Assembly (NCBI RefSeq): GCF_014138265.1
Contig: NZ_JACGXL010000002.1
Span: 744,001-808,000 of the forward strand
DNA: 64,000 nt
Direction of reading: 5' to 3'
Source of the DNA: Dokdonella fugitiva
Lineage (GTDB): Bacteria; Pseudomonadota; Gammaproteobacteria; Xanthomonadales; Rhodanobacteraceae
Both the position numbers and the translations under genes were made by a program. Of this stretch, positions 40,377 to 49,427 are shown piece after piece. Numbering within the stretch: the stretch's first letter is position 1; each line of letters opens with the position of its first letter. The notes beneath the pieces were generated by a model that saw only the letters and a list, made by a program, of their open reading frames with translations, did no database searches and had not been told where the DNA came from.

Positions 40377-41009
40377 TCAGGCGTGCTTCTTCAGCCAGCG
40401 CAGCAGCTTCGCCCAGTCCTCCTGGTGCGAACGCACGTTCTCGGAGTGGTAGTCGAAGATGCTCTTGCCGAGCGCGTTGGCGAGCACGTAACCCTGCGTG
40501 TCGCGCAGCTCGGCGACGAGCGGAAAGGGGAAGCCCTTGATCTCCTCGACCGCGAGCTGCGACGCGTTCGTCCATGGCTTGAGCCGGTTCGCGACGAGGC
40601 CGACCGCGACCTTGCCCTTCTTCACGCGCGGCAATGCGGCGACTTCGGCGAGGAACGGTTGGGTCGCCTCGAGGTCGATCGCCGACGGCAGCACCGGCAC
40701 GATCAGCACGTCGGCGTTCTCGAGCCAGTCGCCGACCTCGCCCGGGCGGATGCCGGCGGCGCTGTCGATGACGACGCGTTGCGCGTCCTCGGGAACCTGC
40801 TTTTCCCAGTCGCGGCGCAGGCCGGAGATGCCGAGCACCGCGTTCGGGTGCACCGAGCGCTTCTCGCTCCAGCGCAGCGACGAGCCCTGTCGGTCGGCGT
40901 CGACCAGCACGGTGTTCTTGCCGTCGACCGCGTAGTACGCGGCCAGGTTGGTCGCCAGCGTGCTCTTGCCCGCGCCGCCCTTCGAACTCGCCACCAGGAC
41001 CTTCAGCAT
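40377..41009 (-). CDS. Orphan ParA/MinD-family ATPase
   Basis: The 210-residue protein has the deviant Walker A KGGAGKSTLATNLAAYYAV at about residues 9-27, the DRQGSS switch region and a Walker B-like RVVIDSAAGI, as in ParA-type ATPases. The aspartate of VLVDADRQGS is conserved. It lacks the N-terminal DNA-binding domain of plasmid ParA, and no ParB gene lies nearby, so it is likely an orphan positioning or regulatory ATPase rather than a plasmid partition protein. A GGAGG site precedes ATG 41009. It follows the gamma-glutamyltransferase gene on the minus strand. Confidence 0.9.
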   Translation of the reverse strand: MLKVLVASSKGGAGKSTLATNLAAYYAVDGKNTVLVDADRQGSSLRWSEKRSVHPNAVLGISGLRRDWEKQVPEDAQRVVIDSAAGIRPGEVGDWLENADVLIVPVLPSAIDLEATQPFLAEVAALPRVKKGKVAVGLVANRLKPWTNASQLAVEEIKGFPFPLVAELRDTQGYVLANALGKSIFDYHSENVRSHQEDWAKLLRWLKKHA

Positions 41010-41090
41010 GAACGCCTCCGCCGGTACGCAAAGTGGCGGGAAGGTTACACCGCGGTCCGGCAACGGCCAAACACCAGCCTGCCCGGCTCC

Positions 41091-42794
41091 CTAGTAGCCA
41101 GCAGCCTGGCCGTCCTTGCGACCTTCCGAGGCGCCGACGTAGACGCGGTTCTTCGCGTCCCAGCCGATCGCCTGGTAGCCGCCGTACGGCCCGTTCGCGT
41201 AGCGCACACTGTGGCCCTTCTGCATGAGGCCGCGCACGGTCTCGTACGGGAAGCCGGACTCGAGGTCGACGAAGCCGCCGTCCTGCATCGGTTCGGCCTG
41301 GCCTTCGGGCGAGGTCGAGCCCTCGTGCTGGATGCGCGGCGCGTCGCCCGCCTCCTGCAGGTTCATGTGGAAGTCGATCAGGTTCTGCACGATCTCGACG
41401 TGGCCCTGCGGCTGCATGTCGCCGCCCATCACGCCGAAGCTCAACCACGGCGTGCCGTCCTTCGTGATGAACGCGGGGATGATCGTGTGGAACGGGCGCT
41501 TGCCGGGCGCGTAGGTGTTCGCGTGGCCGTCCTTGAGCACGAACAGCTCGCCGCGATCCTGCAGGATGAAGCCGAGGCCCGGCGGCGACATGCCCGAGCC
41601 CATGCCGCGGTAGTTCGACTGGATCAGCGAGACCATGTTGCCCCAGCGGTCCGCGGTGGTCATGTAGATCGTGTCGCCGTCGAGCTTGTGCGTGCCGGGT
41701 TCGACCGCCTTCATCGCACGGTCCGGCGAGATCAGCTTGCGCCGCTCGGCCGCGTACTCCTTCGACACGAGCCAGTCGATCGGCGCCTTGGCGAAGTCGG
41801 GATCGGCATAGAACTTCGCGCGGTCCTCGAACGCGAGCTTCTTCGCCTCGACGAACAGGTGCACGTGCTCGGTGCTGCCGAACGGGATTTTCGAGAAGTC
41901 GTAGCCTTCGAGGACGTTGAGCATCTGCAGCGCGGCGAGGCCCTGGCCGTTCGGCGGCAGTTCCCAAACGTCGTAGCCGCGATAGTTGGTCGACACCGGC
42001 TCGACCCATTCGCCCTTGTGCGCAGCGAGGTCGTCGTAGGCGAGGAATCCGCCCTGTGCCTTCATGTAGTCGGCGATCACGTGCGCGATGGCGCCCTTGT
42101 AGAACGCGTCGCGACCGCCTTTCGCGATCGCTTCGAGCGTGTGCGCGAGGTTCGGGTTCTTCCAGATCTCGCCCTTCGCGGGCGCGTTGCCTTGATGCGT
42201 GAACTGCTCGGTGAAGCCCGGGAACTTCGCCAGGCGCGGCACCGACGCCTTCCAGTAGTAGGCGATGAGTTCGGTCACCGGGAAACCGTCGCGCGCGTAC
42301 GCGGTCGCCGGCGCGAGCACGTCCTTCATCGGCAGCTTGCCGAAGCGGTCGTGCAGCGCGAACCACGCGTCGACGCAGCCGGGCACGTTGACCGGCAGCG
42401 GGCCGAGCGAGGGGATCGCCGTGTAGTCGTGTTCCTGGAACCACTTCAGCGTGAGCGCCTTGGGCGAACGGCCCGAACCGTTGTAGCCGTAGAGCTTCTT
42501 CGTCTTCGCGTCCCAGACGATCGCGAACAGGTCGCCGCCGACGCCGTTCGACACCGGCTCCATGAGGCCGAGCGCGGCGTTCGCCGCGATCGCCGCATCG
42601 ATCGCGGTGCCGCCCTGCTTGAGCACGTCGAGGCCGACCTGCGTCGCGAGCGGATGCGAAGTCGCGACCATGCCGTGCGTGGCGATCACCTCCGAACGCG
42701 TCGCGAACGAGGCGCCGGTGATGCGGTCGCCGGCATGGGCGGCGGAAGCGGCGGTGCAGGCGGCGACGGCGAGCGCGAGGGCGATGCGACGCAT
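41091..42794 (-). CDS. Gamma-glutamyltransferase family protein, YwrD-like
   Basis: The 567-residue periplasmic Ntn-hydrolase has a signal peptide (ALALAVAACTAASAAHA, about 5-21). MVATSHPLATQVGLDVLKQG, GTAIDAAIAANAALGLMEP and SNGVGGDLFAIVW open the large subunit. The autocleavage/catalytic Thr375 is in DGDTIYMTTADRWGNMVSL, and SGMSPPGLGFILQDRGELF follows in the small subunit. The YIQSNY-like segment marks the YwrD/gamma-glutamyltransferase-2 branch rather than the classical glutathione-degrading enzyme. It should hydrolyse gamma-glutamyl compounds. A TATGCT sequence (42822-42827, minus) may be its -10 box. Confidence 0.92.
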   Translation of the reverse strand: MRRIALALAVAACTAASAAHAGDRITGASFATRSEVIATHGMVATSHPLATQVGLDVLKQGGTAIDAAIAANAALGLMEPVSNGVGGDLFAIVWDAKTKKLYGYNGSGRSPKALTLKWFQEHDYTAIPSLGPLPVNVPGCVDAWFALHDRFGKLPMKDVLAPATAYARDGFPVTELIAYYWKASVPRLAKFPGFTEQFTHQGNAPAKGEIWKNPNLAHTLEAIAKGGRDAFYKGAIAHVIADYMKAQGGFLAYDDLAAHKGEWVEPVSTNYRGYDVWELPPNGQGLAALQMLNVLEGYDFSKIPFGSTEHVHLFVEAKKLAFEDRAKFYADPDFAKAPIDWLVSKEYAAERRKLISPDRAMKAVEPGTHKLDGDTIYMTTADRWGNMVSLIQSNYRGMGSGMSPPGLGFILQDRGELFVLKDGHANTYAPGKRPFHTIIPAFITKDGTPWLSFGVMGGDMQPQGHVEIVQNLIDFHMNLQEAGDAPRIQHEGSTSPEGQAEPMQDGGFVDLESGFPYETVRGLMQKGHSVRYANGPYGGYQAIGWDAKNRVYVGASEGRKDGQAAGY

Positions 42795-42905
42795 GGGGGT
42801 TCCCCTGGCCGGAAAGCGCCGAGCATACGCCGCGCCCCGCCGCGTGGATGTAAAGAAGCGTAGGTGTGCGCGCGCCGTCGCAGCGCGGCGGATCGGGTCG
42901 CGTTG

Positions 42906-43820
42906 CTACGCGACGTGCGCGAGCGCGAAGTGCCAGAGCGGCAACGTCGCCATCGACAGCACGATGCCGAAGCCGACCAGCGCCGCGGCGAGTTCGGGTG
43001 CGAGGCCGGCGAGCGACAGCAGCGCGCCGGCGGTGATCATCGGCGGCATCGCCGTTTCGTAGACGGCAGCCGCGCGCATCGCGCCGTCGAGGCCGAGCAG
43101 TACGCACAGCCCGAGCGCGAGCAGCGGCATCAGCAGCAGTTTCGCGACGAGGCCGTACGCGAACGCGCCGAGGTGGTGGCGCGGCATGCGCAGGCGCAGC
43201 TGCATGCCGCTCGCGAGCGCGACGAGCGGCAGCAGGCTGTCGGCGAGCAGGCGCAGCGGCTTCGTGACGACGTCCGGGCTCTCTTTCGGCATCAGCACGA
43301 GCGCGACGACGAGCGCGATGAACGGCGGGAACGTGGCGATGCGCCGCGCGATCGAGCGCAAGGTAGGTCGCTCGCCGCCGTACAGTCCGAGCACGATCAG
43401 GCCGAACGTGGAGAGGATCAGGAAGCTGCCGAACTGGTCGTAGACGACCGCGTAGCGCAGCGCGTCGACGCCGGCGAGCGCGGGGATCAGCGCGAAGCCG
43501 AGGAACGAGGTGTTGCCGAGCGCGACGAGCAACAGCAGCGCCGCGGTCGCGGCGCGGTCGAAGCGCAGCACGCGTGCGAGCAGCAGCGTCACGCCCGCGC
43601 TCGCGCCGAGGATCAGCCACGGCAGCGCGATCAGGCCGAGCAACTCGCGCTCGAACGCCAGGCGCGGCGCGTACAGCAGCACCGCGGCCGGCAGGCACAC
43701 GTACAGCACGACGAGATTGAGCGCGGCGGGCGCGTCGGCCGGCACGATGCGCCGCCAGGCGAGCAGGCGGCCGGCCGCGAGCATCGCGAGGATGAAGGCG
43801 AACGCGGGCAGGATCGACAC
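42906..43820 (-). CDS. AEC-family transporter
   Basis: The 304-residue membrane protein has about ten hydrophobic helices in two halves. It starts LPAFAFILAMLAAGRLLAWR and has NLVVLYVCLPAAVLLYAPRL, LGNTSFLGFALIPALAGVDA and AAVYETAMPPMITAGALLSL, motifs of the auxin efflux carrier/malonate permease family. Bacterial members move organic acids or other small molecules; the substrate cannot be predicted. It starts 19 bases after the speE stop on the same strand and is likely co-transcribed with it. Confidence 0.88.
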   Translation of the reverse strand: MSILPAFAFILAMLAAGRLLAWRRIVPADAPAALNLVVLYVCLPAAVLLYAPRLAFERELLGLIALPWLILGASAGVTLLLARVLRFDRAATAALLLLVALGNTSFLGFALIPALAGVDALRYAVVYDQFGSFLILSTFGLIVLGLYGGERPTLRSIARRIATFPPFIALVVALVLMPKESPDVVTKPLRLLADSLLPLVALASGMQLRLRMPRHHLGAFAYGLVAKLLLMPLLALGLCVLLGLDGAMRAAAVYETAMPPMITAGALLSLAGLAPELAAALVGFGIVLSMATLPLWHFALAHVA

Positions 43821-43839
43821 GTCGCCCCGCCCGCAGCAG

Positions 43840-44712
43840 TTACTCGCCGAACGCCTCGCGCATGAACTCCGGCAGCGCGAGCGCGGCCTTGTGCATGTCG
43901 ACGTTGTAATACCGCGTGGCGAACTGCTTGGTCGCCGCGCCTCGCTCGCGGAAGCCGCTGAGATCGGCGCCCTTGCGCGCCATCGTGCAGCTCCACCAGC
44001 CGGTCGGGTAGAGCGGCTGCGGGAAGAGGAGCGTCTTCACCGCCTGGAAGTCGGCGACGCGCATCGCCGTGCGCATCGACTTGATCAGGTCGAGGTGCAC
44101 CAGCGGCGACTCGCTCTGCTGCACGAGGATGCCGCTCGGTCGCAGCGCGCGATGGCAGCTCGCGTAGAAATCCGCGTTGAACAGGCCTTCGGCGGGGCCG
44201 ACCGGATCGGTCGAGTCGACGATGACGACGTCGATCGATTCGGGTTCCTGCTCGGCCATGTACTTGATGCCGTCGATGAACAGCAGTTCCGCGCGCGGAT
44301 CTGCGTTCGATTCGCACAGCTCGGGGAAGTACTGCTCGGCGAGGCGCGTTACGCGCTCGTCGATCTCGACCTGCACGGCATGCTCGACTTCTTCGTGGCG
44401 CAGCACCTCGCGCAGCGTGCCGCAGTCGCCGCCACCGATGATGACGACGCGCTTGGCGCGTGCGTGGGTGAACAGCACCGGGTGCGACATCATCTCGTGG
44501 TAGAGGAAGTTGTCGCGCGTGGACACCATCGTGCAGCCGTCGATGACCATGAGCTTACCCCAGTCGGTCGTGTCGTAGATCTCGATCGACTGGTAAGGCG
44601 TCTGCTCCGCGTGCAGGCGTTCCTTGATGCGCAGGCCGAACGAGGAACCGGAGCGCGCGTGCTGCTCGGTGAACCAGTTCTGGGCGGTGGCGTTCTGCTG
44701 GGGCGCGGACAT
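43840..44712 (-). CDS. speE: Spermidine synthase
   Basis: SpeE transfers the aminopropyl group of decarboxylated SAM to putrescine. The 290-residue product has the family start WFTEQHARSGSSFGLRIKER, then LMVIDGCTMVSTRDNFLYHE, the nucleotide-binding VVIIGGGDCGTLREVLRH, the catalytic DVVIVDSTDPVGPAEGLFNA and a LYPTGWWSCTMA near the end. All aminopropyltransferase motifs are intact. AGGAAG precedes ATG 44712. It is divergent from speA, which makes agmatine, so both steps of the putrescine-spermidine route from arginine are adjacent; speB or a substitute is not in view. Confidence 0.96.
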   Translation of the reverse strand: MSAPQQNATAQNWFTEQHARSGSSFGLRIKERLHAEQTPYQSIEIYDTTDWGKLMVIDGCTMVSTRDNFLYHEMMSHPVLFTHARAKRVVIIGGGDCGTLREVLRHEEVEHAVQVEIDERVTRLAEQYFPELCESNADPRAELLFIDGIKYMAEQEPESIDVVIVDSTDPVGPAEGLFNADFYASCHRALRPSGILVQQSESPLVHLDLIKSMRTAMRVADFQAVKTLLFPQPLYPTGWWSCTMARKGADLSGFRERGAATKQFATRYYNVDMHKAALALPEFMREAFGE

Positions 44713-44755
44713 GGTGCTTCCTGCGGAAAGGAAAGGACGGGGATCCGGCGCGGCG

Positions 44756-44787
44756 CCGGGGGCGCGATCGTCCGGGGGCGCGATTGT
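44756..44787. repeat. Tandem 16-bp repeat in the speE/speA gap
   Basis: CCGGGGGCGCGATCGT at 44756 is followed at once by CCGGGGGCGCGATTGT, 15 of 16 bases identical. The pair lies between the putative speE -10 box and its ATG, so it would be transcribed in the speE leader. Confidence 0.75.
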
Positions 44788-44788
44788 A
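44783..44788 (-). promoter_or_regulatory. Putative -10 box of speE
   Basis: On the minus strand GCTACAATCG contains TACAAT 71 bases before the speE ATG. The leader would include the 16-bp tandem repeat. No clear -35 is seen. Confidence 0.45.
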
Positions 44789-44870
44789 GCGGTTCCGGCG
44801 CGCCCCGACATACGAACTTCGCGACAGCTCGTTACACTACGCCGCTACCCCGAGCGGATGGAGCACCGAG

Positions 44871-46754
44871 GTGAGCAAGCAGCGCTGGACCGCCGACGAG
44901 GCACGCCATACCTGGGCGGTGCCGCACTGGAGCGAGGGCTACTTCGACGTCGGCGACGACGGCGACCTGCTCGTGCGACCGCGTCGCGGCGACGGCCCGG
45001 CGCTGTCGCTGCCGGCGATCGTCGACGCCGCCTGCGCGCAGGGATCGCGGCTGCCGCTGCTCGTGCGCTTCGCCGACATCCTGCAGGACCGCCGCGCGCG
45101 CCTGCAGCGCGCGTTCGCGAAGGCGATGACCGACTGGGACTACGGCGGCGGTTACACGCTGATCTATCCGATCAAGGTGAACCAGCAGAACAACGTCGCC
45201 GGCGAACTCGCCGGCAACGCGGCGCCGGGTTTCGGCCTCGAAGCGGGTTCCAAGCCGGAACTCATGGCCGTGCTCGCGCTCGCCAAGCGCGGCAGCACGG
45301 TCATCTGCAACGGCTACAAGGATCGCGAATACATCCGCCTCGCGCTGATCGGGCGCAAGCTCGGCCTCGACATCTTCATCGTGATCGAGAAACCGTCCGA
45401 GCTGCGCTACGTCGTCGAGGAAGCGCGCGTGCTCGGCGTCGAGCCGCTGCTCGGCGTGCGCATGCGCCTGAAGAGCCTCGGCGCGGGCAAGTGGCAGAAC
45501 TCCGGCGGCGACAAGGCGAAGTTCGGCCTCACGCCGCGCCAGCTGCTGACCCTGCTCGACGAACTCGCCGCGGCGAAGCTCTCGCACACGCTCAAGCTGC
45601 TGCATTTCCACATGGGTTCGCAGATGTCGAACGTGCGCGACATCGCCAACGGCATGCGCGAGGCGGTGCGCTACTTCGTCGAGCTCTCGCGCATGGGTTT
45701 GCCGATCACCCACATGGACGTCGGCGGCGGACTCGGCGTCGACTACGAAGGCACGCGCTCGCGGTCGGAATGCTCGATCAACTACGGCCTCGACGAGTAC
45801 GCCTCGGCGATCGTCGGCGCGCTCGCCGAGGCGTGCAGGGAGAACGCGCTCGCGCCGCCGCACGTGCTGACCGAATCCGGTCGCGCGCTGACCGCGCACC
45901 ACGCGGTGCTCGTCGTCAACGTCAGCGAGATCGAGGAGGCGCCACGCGGCGCGATCCCGCCGCCGCGCGCGGACGAGCCGAGCGTGCTGCGCCGCCTGCG
46001 CGAGGTGGCGAGCGAGATCGACCAGACGCCGCCCACCGAGCTCTACCACGAGGCGCAGTACCAGCTCGCCGAAGGCTATTCGCTGTACGGCCTAGGCCAG
46101 CTCTCGCTCGCGGATCGTGCCCGCCTCGACGACCTCTACTACGCGATCGTCAACGCGGTGCGCGCGCGCCTCAAACCCGACGAGCGCGCGCACCGGCAGG
46201 TGCTCGACGAGCTCAACGCGATGCTCGTCGACAAGTACTTCGTCAATTTCTCGGTGTTCGAGTCGGCGCCCGACATCTGGGCGATCGACCAGGTGTTCCC
46301 GATCGTGCCGATCGCGCGCCTCGGCGAAGCGCCGGACCGCCGCGGCGTGATCGCCGACCTCACCTGCGACTCCGACGGCCGCATCGACCACTACGTCGAA
46401 GCGGACGGCGTCGACGTGAGCCTGCCGTTGCACGCGCCACGCGAGGGCGAACCGTACCGGCTCGGCCTGTTCATGGTCGGCGCCTACCAGGAGACGCTCG
46501 GCGACATCCACAACCTGTTCGGCGACACCGACGCGGTCAATGTGAAGCTCGACGGCGACGGGTACGCGTTCAGCCATCGCCGCCGCGGCGACACGACCGA
46601 CCTCATGCTCGACTACGTCGGCTACGACCTCGCCGCGCTGCGCGCCGCCTACCGCGACAAGATCGCCGCGTCCGGCGTCGGCGCCGACGAAGCGGCGCGC
46701 CTCGAGGCGGTGCTGGAGCATGGCCTCACGGGCTACACCTATCTTGCCGAGTGA
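44871..46754 (+). CDS. speA: Biosynthetic arginine decarboxylase
   Basis: SpeA converts arginine to agmatine with pyridoxal phosphate, feeding polyamine synthesis. The 627-residue product has the long SpeA plan: PLP-binding Lys102 in LIYPIKVNQQNNVAGELA, GFGLEAGSKPELMAVLALA, the HFHMGSQMSNVRDI segment, DVGGGLGVDYEGTRS for the phosphate group, and an ending that includes GDTDAVNVKLDGDGYAF. The GTG start at 44871 gives the family's WTADEARHTWAV beginning. TACACT at 44833-44838 may be its -10 box. It diverges from speE. Confidence 0.96.
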   Translation: MSKQRWTADEARHTWAVPHWSEGYFDVGDDGDLLVRPRRGDGPALSLPAIVDAACAQGSRLPLLVRFADILQDRRARLQRAFAKAMTDWDYGGGYTLIYPIKVNQQNNVAGELAGNAAPGFGLEAGSKPELMAVLALAKRGSTVICNGYKDREYIRLALIGRKLGLDIFIVIEKPSELRYVVEEARVLGVEPLLGVRMRLKSLGAGKWQNSGGDKAKFGLTPRQLLTLLDELAAAKLSHTLKLLHFHMGSQMSNVRDIANGMREAVRYFVELSRMGLPITHMDVGGGLGVDYEGTRSRSECSINYGLDEYASAIVGALAEACRENALAPPHVLTESGRALTAHHAVLVVNVSEIEEAPRGAIPPPRADEPSVLRRLREVASEIDQTPPTELYHEAQYQLAEGYSLYGLGQLSLADRARLDDLYYAIVNAVRARLKPDERAHRQVLDELNAMLVDKYFVNFSVFESAPDIWAIDQVFPIVPIARLGEAPDRRGVIADLTCDSDGRIDHYVEADGVDVSLPLHAPREGEPYRLGLFMVGAYQETLGDIHNLFGDTDAVNVKLDGDGYAFSHRRRGDTTDLMLDYVGYDLAALRAAYRDKIAASGVGADEAARLEAVLEHGLTGYTYLAE

Positions 46755-46776
46755 GCGGATCGAGCGAAGGCAAGAC

Positions 46777-46958
46777 TGAAACACGAAGGACACGAAGGAA
46801 AAGCGGAAGAAGAGATTGAAGCACGGAGCACATTGAGGAAAGGCTCTTCGATCAAAGCTCTCGGTCCTGCTCGCCATTGCTCTCTCCGTGTGCTGCGTGT
46901 GCTCCGTGTTTCAATTGCCTTCTTCGTCCTTGCCTTTGCTTCGTGTCCTTCGTGTCCA
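46777..46958. repeat. Imperfect long inverted repeat, purine-rich/pyrimidine-rich arms
   Basis: The left arm (about 46777-46848) carries ACACGAAGGACACGAAGG and later ATTGAAGCACGGAGCACA. The right arm (about 46880-46958) carries the reverse complements of the same two modules in the same relative order. The arms are separated by about 30 bases. The region is clearly poorer in GC than its neighbours. It could fold into a long imperfect hairpin and could end speA transcription. It fills the gap between speA and the next gene. Confidence 0.8.
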
Positions 46959-46991
46959 ATCGTTGAGCTTTTCACCCTGGAGAAGCATTCC

Positions 46992-47858
46992 ATGAACGAA
47001 ATCAGGGCCGGTTTCGTCGGTCTCGGCGCGATGGGCTTGCCGATGGCCGGTCATCTCGCGCGCGCAGGGCTGCTCGCGGCGGTATGGAACCGCTCGCACG
47101 ACAAGGCGCTCGCGGCCGCGCAGGAATACGGTGTCGCCGCGCCGCGGGATCTCGTCGAGCTCGTGCGCGCCTGCAACGTGATCGCGTTGTGCGTGCCGGC
47201 CGACGCCGACGTGATCGAACTCGCACGCACGATCGCCGCGCACGCGCGACCGGGCACGTTCGTCGTCGACCATTCGACGGTGTCGTCGGTGACCGCGAAG
47301 CAGGCGCACGCGATCCTCGCCGCGCACGACTGCGCGTTCCTCGATGCGCCGGTATCGGGTGGCGTCGAGGGCGCGAAGAACGGCAAGCTGTCGGTGATGG
47401 TCGGCGGCGACGCCGTCGCGCTCGAGCGCGTGCGACCGGTGCTGACGTGCTACGCGGCGAAGATCAGCCACATGGGCGACGTCGGCGCGGGGCAGAACAC
47501 CAAGGCGGTGAACCAGGTGCTCGTCGCCGGCATCGCGCAGGCGGTTTGCGAAGGACTCGCGCTGTCGGAACGGCTCGGCCTCGATCCCGAACGGTTGTTG
47601 CCGACGCTCGGTGCGGGCGCCGCCGGCAACTGGTTCCTCGACAAGCGTGGCGCGACGATGCTCGAGGACGAGTTCAAGGTCGGCTTCAAGCTCGCGCTGC
47701 TGCACAAGGACCTGAAGATCGTGCGCGAGCTCGCGCTCGACGCCGGCACCGACCGTTCGGTCATCGAGAAGTCGCTCGCCGACTACGCGGTGCTGCTCGC
47801 GCAGGGCCATGGCGACGAGGACATCTCGGCGCTGATTCGCCTCAAGCGTCCGCGCTGA
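46992..47858 (+). CDS. 3-hydroxyisobutyrate dehydrogenase-like NAD(P) oxidoreductase
   Basis: The 288-residue protein belongs to the beta-hydroxyacid dehydrogenase family. It has the Rossmann start RAGFVGLGAMGLPMAGHLAR, the substrate motif DAPVSGGVEGAKNGKLSVMV with conserved GGxxGA, the catalytic Lys region GAGQNTKAVNQVLVAG and a KDLKIVRELALDAG helix. It oxidises a 3-hydroxy acid such as 3-hydroxyisobutyrate, tartronate semialdehyde or a relative; the Arg/Met subgroup cannot be fixed. GGAG precedes ATG 46992. Its leader directly follows the inverted repeat. It is a single gene ending at a strong hairpin. Confidence 0.88.
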   Translation: MNEIRAGFVGLGAMGLPMAGHLARAGLLAAVWNRSHDKALAAAQEYGVAAPRDLVELVRACNVIALCVPADADVIELARTIAAHARPGTFVVDHSTVSSVTAKQAHAILAAHDCAFLDAPVSGGVEGAKNGKLSVMVGGDAVALERVRPVLTCYAAKISHMGDVGAGQNTKAVNQVLVAGIAQAVCEGLALSERLGLDPERLLPTLGAGAAGNWFLDKRGATMLEDEFKVGFKLALLHKDLKIVRELALDAGTDRSVIEKSLADYAVLLAQGHGDEDISALIRLKRPR

Positions 47859-47863
47859 GCGCA

Positions 47864-47888
47864 CGGGCGGCGCACACCGCGCCGCCCG
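47864..47888. terminator. Bidirectional hairpin terminator
   Basis: CGGGCGGCGC (47864-47873) pairs perfectly with GCGCCGCCCG (47879-47888) around ACACC. It lies between the convergent dehydrogenase and beta-propeller genes. No T-tracts are present. Confidence 0.7.
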
Positions 47889-47903
47889 GTGGCGCGACGG
47901 CTG

Positions 47904-49427
47904 TCAGCCATCGAAGCCGTTCGCGAAGATGATGTCGACCGGAGCCGGCAGGGCGAACTTGTACAGCTTGGCGCTGCTCGCGTAGTTGATCATGTAGAGC
48001 GCGCCATCGACGAGGATCGGGCTGCCCCACTTGAGCGAGCCGATCGCGGGCGATGTCCACAGCACCGCGCCGGTCTTCGGGTTGCGCGCGAGCATGCAGG
48101 TACCCGACGCGCACGAGCCCGCGTGATAGAGCACGTCGTTGGCAACGATCGCCGACGTCGAATCTGAGTTCTGCTGCCAGGTCGGCTGCAGGTGCGGTAC
48201 GTTCGATGCGGTGAGCGTGAGCTTGAGGCCGGAGATGCCGTTGCCGTTGCCGACGTAGACCCACGCCGCGCCGTCGCCGTGCGTGTCGACCCAGACGATC
48301 GACTGCGTTTTCATCCAGAACTCGCTGATCGGTACGTCGATGACTTCGATCTCGCCGCCGACACCGCCCGGCGCGCCGGTGCCGCTCATGTCGTCGAGGT
48401 CGATCAGGTGCAGCATCGAGTCCTTGCCGGTCTGCACGCCGATGTGCGCGACGGTGCTGCCCGCGGGCGCGGGCAGGATCGACAGCGACGCCGAACCGAG
48501 ATCGATGTCGCTGCCGTCGAGCTGGTCGTAATTCGTCGGCGTGTGGCTGTCGAGCGGCAGGCCCGCGCCTGCGCCGGTGCCGTCCGGATGCAGCGCGAGC
48601 ACGCTGTCGCCCCAGTTGTGGCCGCCCGTGTTCGCATTGAACTCGCCGTTCGCGGTGGTGATGTAGACGCGATCGGTGCCGGCGTCGTAGACCGCGCCCG
48701 GACGACCCCAGATGCCGCTCTGCGGGCTGTTGCAGCCGTTCGAAGGGATCAGGGTCGTGGTCGTGCTGCACATCGAATTGAACACGCGCGACGTGCCGGT
48801 CGCGAGGTCGATCGTGACGAGGTGGCCCTGGTAGTCGCCACCGTCGCCGACGTAGCCGTTGGTGACCGCGTACAGGCGCGCGACGCCGCCCGACACCGCG
48901 GTCGCGAGCGCGGAAGCGCCTTTCTCGACGCCGGGCTTCAGCGTGATCGTCTGCGGCCACCCGCCGCTCGTGACTTCGGTGCCGCTGCCGATCGCGTACT
49001 TGTGCACCTTGCCGTCGGCGCCATAGCTGTAGACGTACTGGCGATCCGGGTCGATCGCCGGCGAACTCTCGATCGGGGTGTGGCCGCCGGTCGTCGTCAT
49101 CGACCAGACCACGCTGCCGTCGGCGGCGTCGAGCGCACTGATGCGGCCGGTCTGCGCCGTGACGAACAGCAGGTCTTTCGCGCCGCCCGCCGTCGAGATG
49201 CCTTGTGCGAAGACCGGCGCGGCATTGACGCGGCCGGTCAGGGTGACGGCGTACTTCTGTTCGAGCTGCGCGACGTTCGCCGCGGACACCGCGGTCTCCG
49301 CCGTATTGTTCGCGCTGTGCGCAGGTTCGAAGCCCCATTGCGGCCAGTCGGTGGCGAACACGTCGGCGGCGAGGAGCCCGCCGGAAGCGAGCAGGGCGGT
49401 GCGGAGCAGGGCGTGCGAGCGCGTCAT
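47904..49427 (-). CDS. Secreted PQQ-like beta-propeller protein with C-terminal GFD motif (copy 1)
   Basis: The 507-residue preprotein has a signal peptide (ALLRTALLASGGLLAADVFA, about 6-25). It begins WPQWGFEPAHSANN and has repeated propeller strands such as DLLFVTAQTGRISALDAADG, DRQYVYSYGADGKVHKYA and RVYITTANGEFNANTGGHNW, as in quinoprotein-type eight-bladed propellers. Calcium or PQQ-site residues were not identified, so no enzymatic role is claimed. Four Cys in CASGTCMLA and CSTTTTLIPSNGC suggest disulfides outside the cytosol. The extreme C-terminus is VDIIFANGFDG. It is a tandem paralogue of the gene at 49550. Confidence 0.85.
   Translation of the reverse strand: MTRSHALLRTALLASGGLLAADVFATDWPQWGFEPAHSANNTAETAVSAANVAQLEQKYAVTLTGRVNAAPVFAQGISTAGGAKDLLFVTAQTGRISALDAADGSVVWSMTTTGGHTPIESSPAIDPDRQYVYSYGADGKVHKYAIGSGTEVTSGGWPQTITLKPGVEKGASALATAVSGGVARLYAVTNGYVGDGGDYQGHLVTIDLATGTSRVFNSMCSTTTTLIPSNGCNSPQSGIWGRPGAVYDAGTDRVYITTANGEFNANTGGHNWGDSVLALHPDGTGAGAGLPLDSHTPTNYDQLDGSDIDLGSASLSILPAPAGSTVAHIGVQTGKDSMLHLIDLDDMSGTGAPGGVGGEIEVIDVPISEFWMKTQSIVWVDTHGDGAAWVYVGNGNGISGLKLTLTASNVPHLQPTWQQNSDSTSAIVANDVLYHAGSCASGTCMLARNPKTGAVLWTSPAIGSLKWGSPILVDGALYMINYASSAKLYKFALPAPVDIIFANGFDG

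Noticed and set aside
40377-41009. ParA-like gene as sign of an integrated plasmid
   Set aside because: No ParB, replication, mobilisation or integrase gene is nearby and base content does not change.
39628-43698. Very long open frame on the minus strand across EF-hand, parA-like, ggt and AEC genes
   Set aside because: It is an Arg/Ala-rich shadow frame caused by high GC. The genes inside it on the same strand but in another frame have clear family motifs and ribosome sites.
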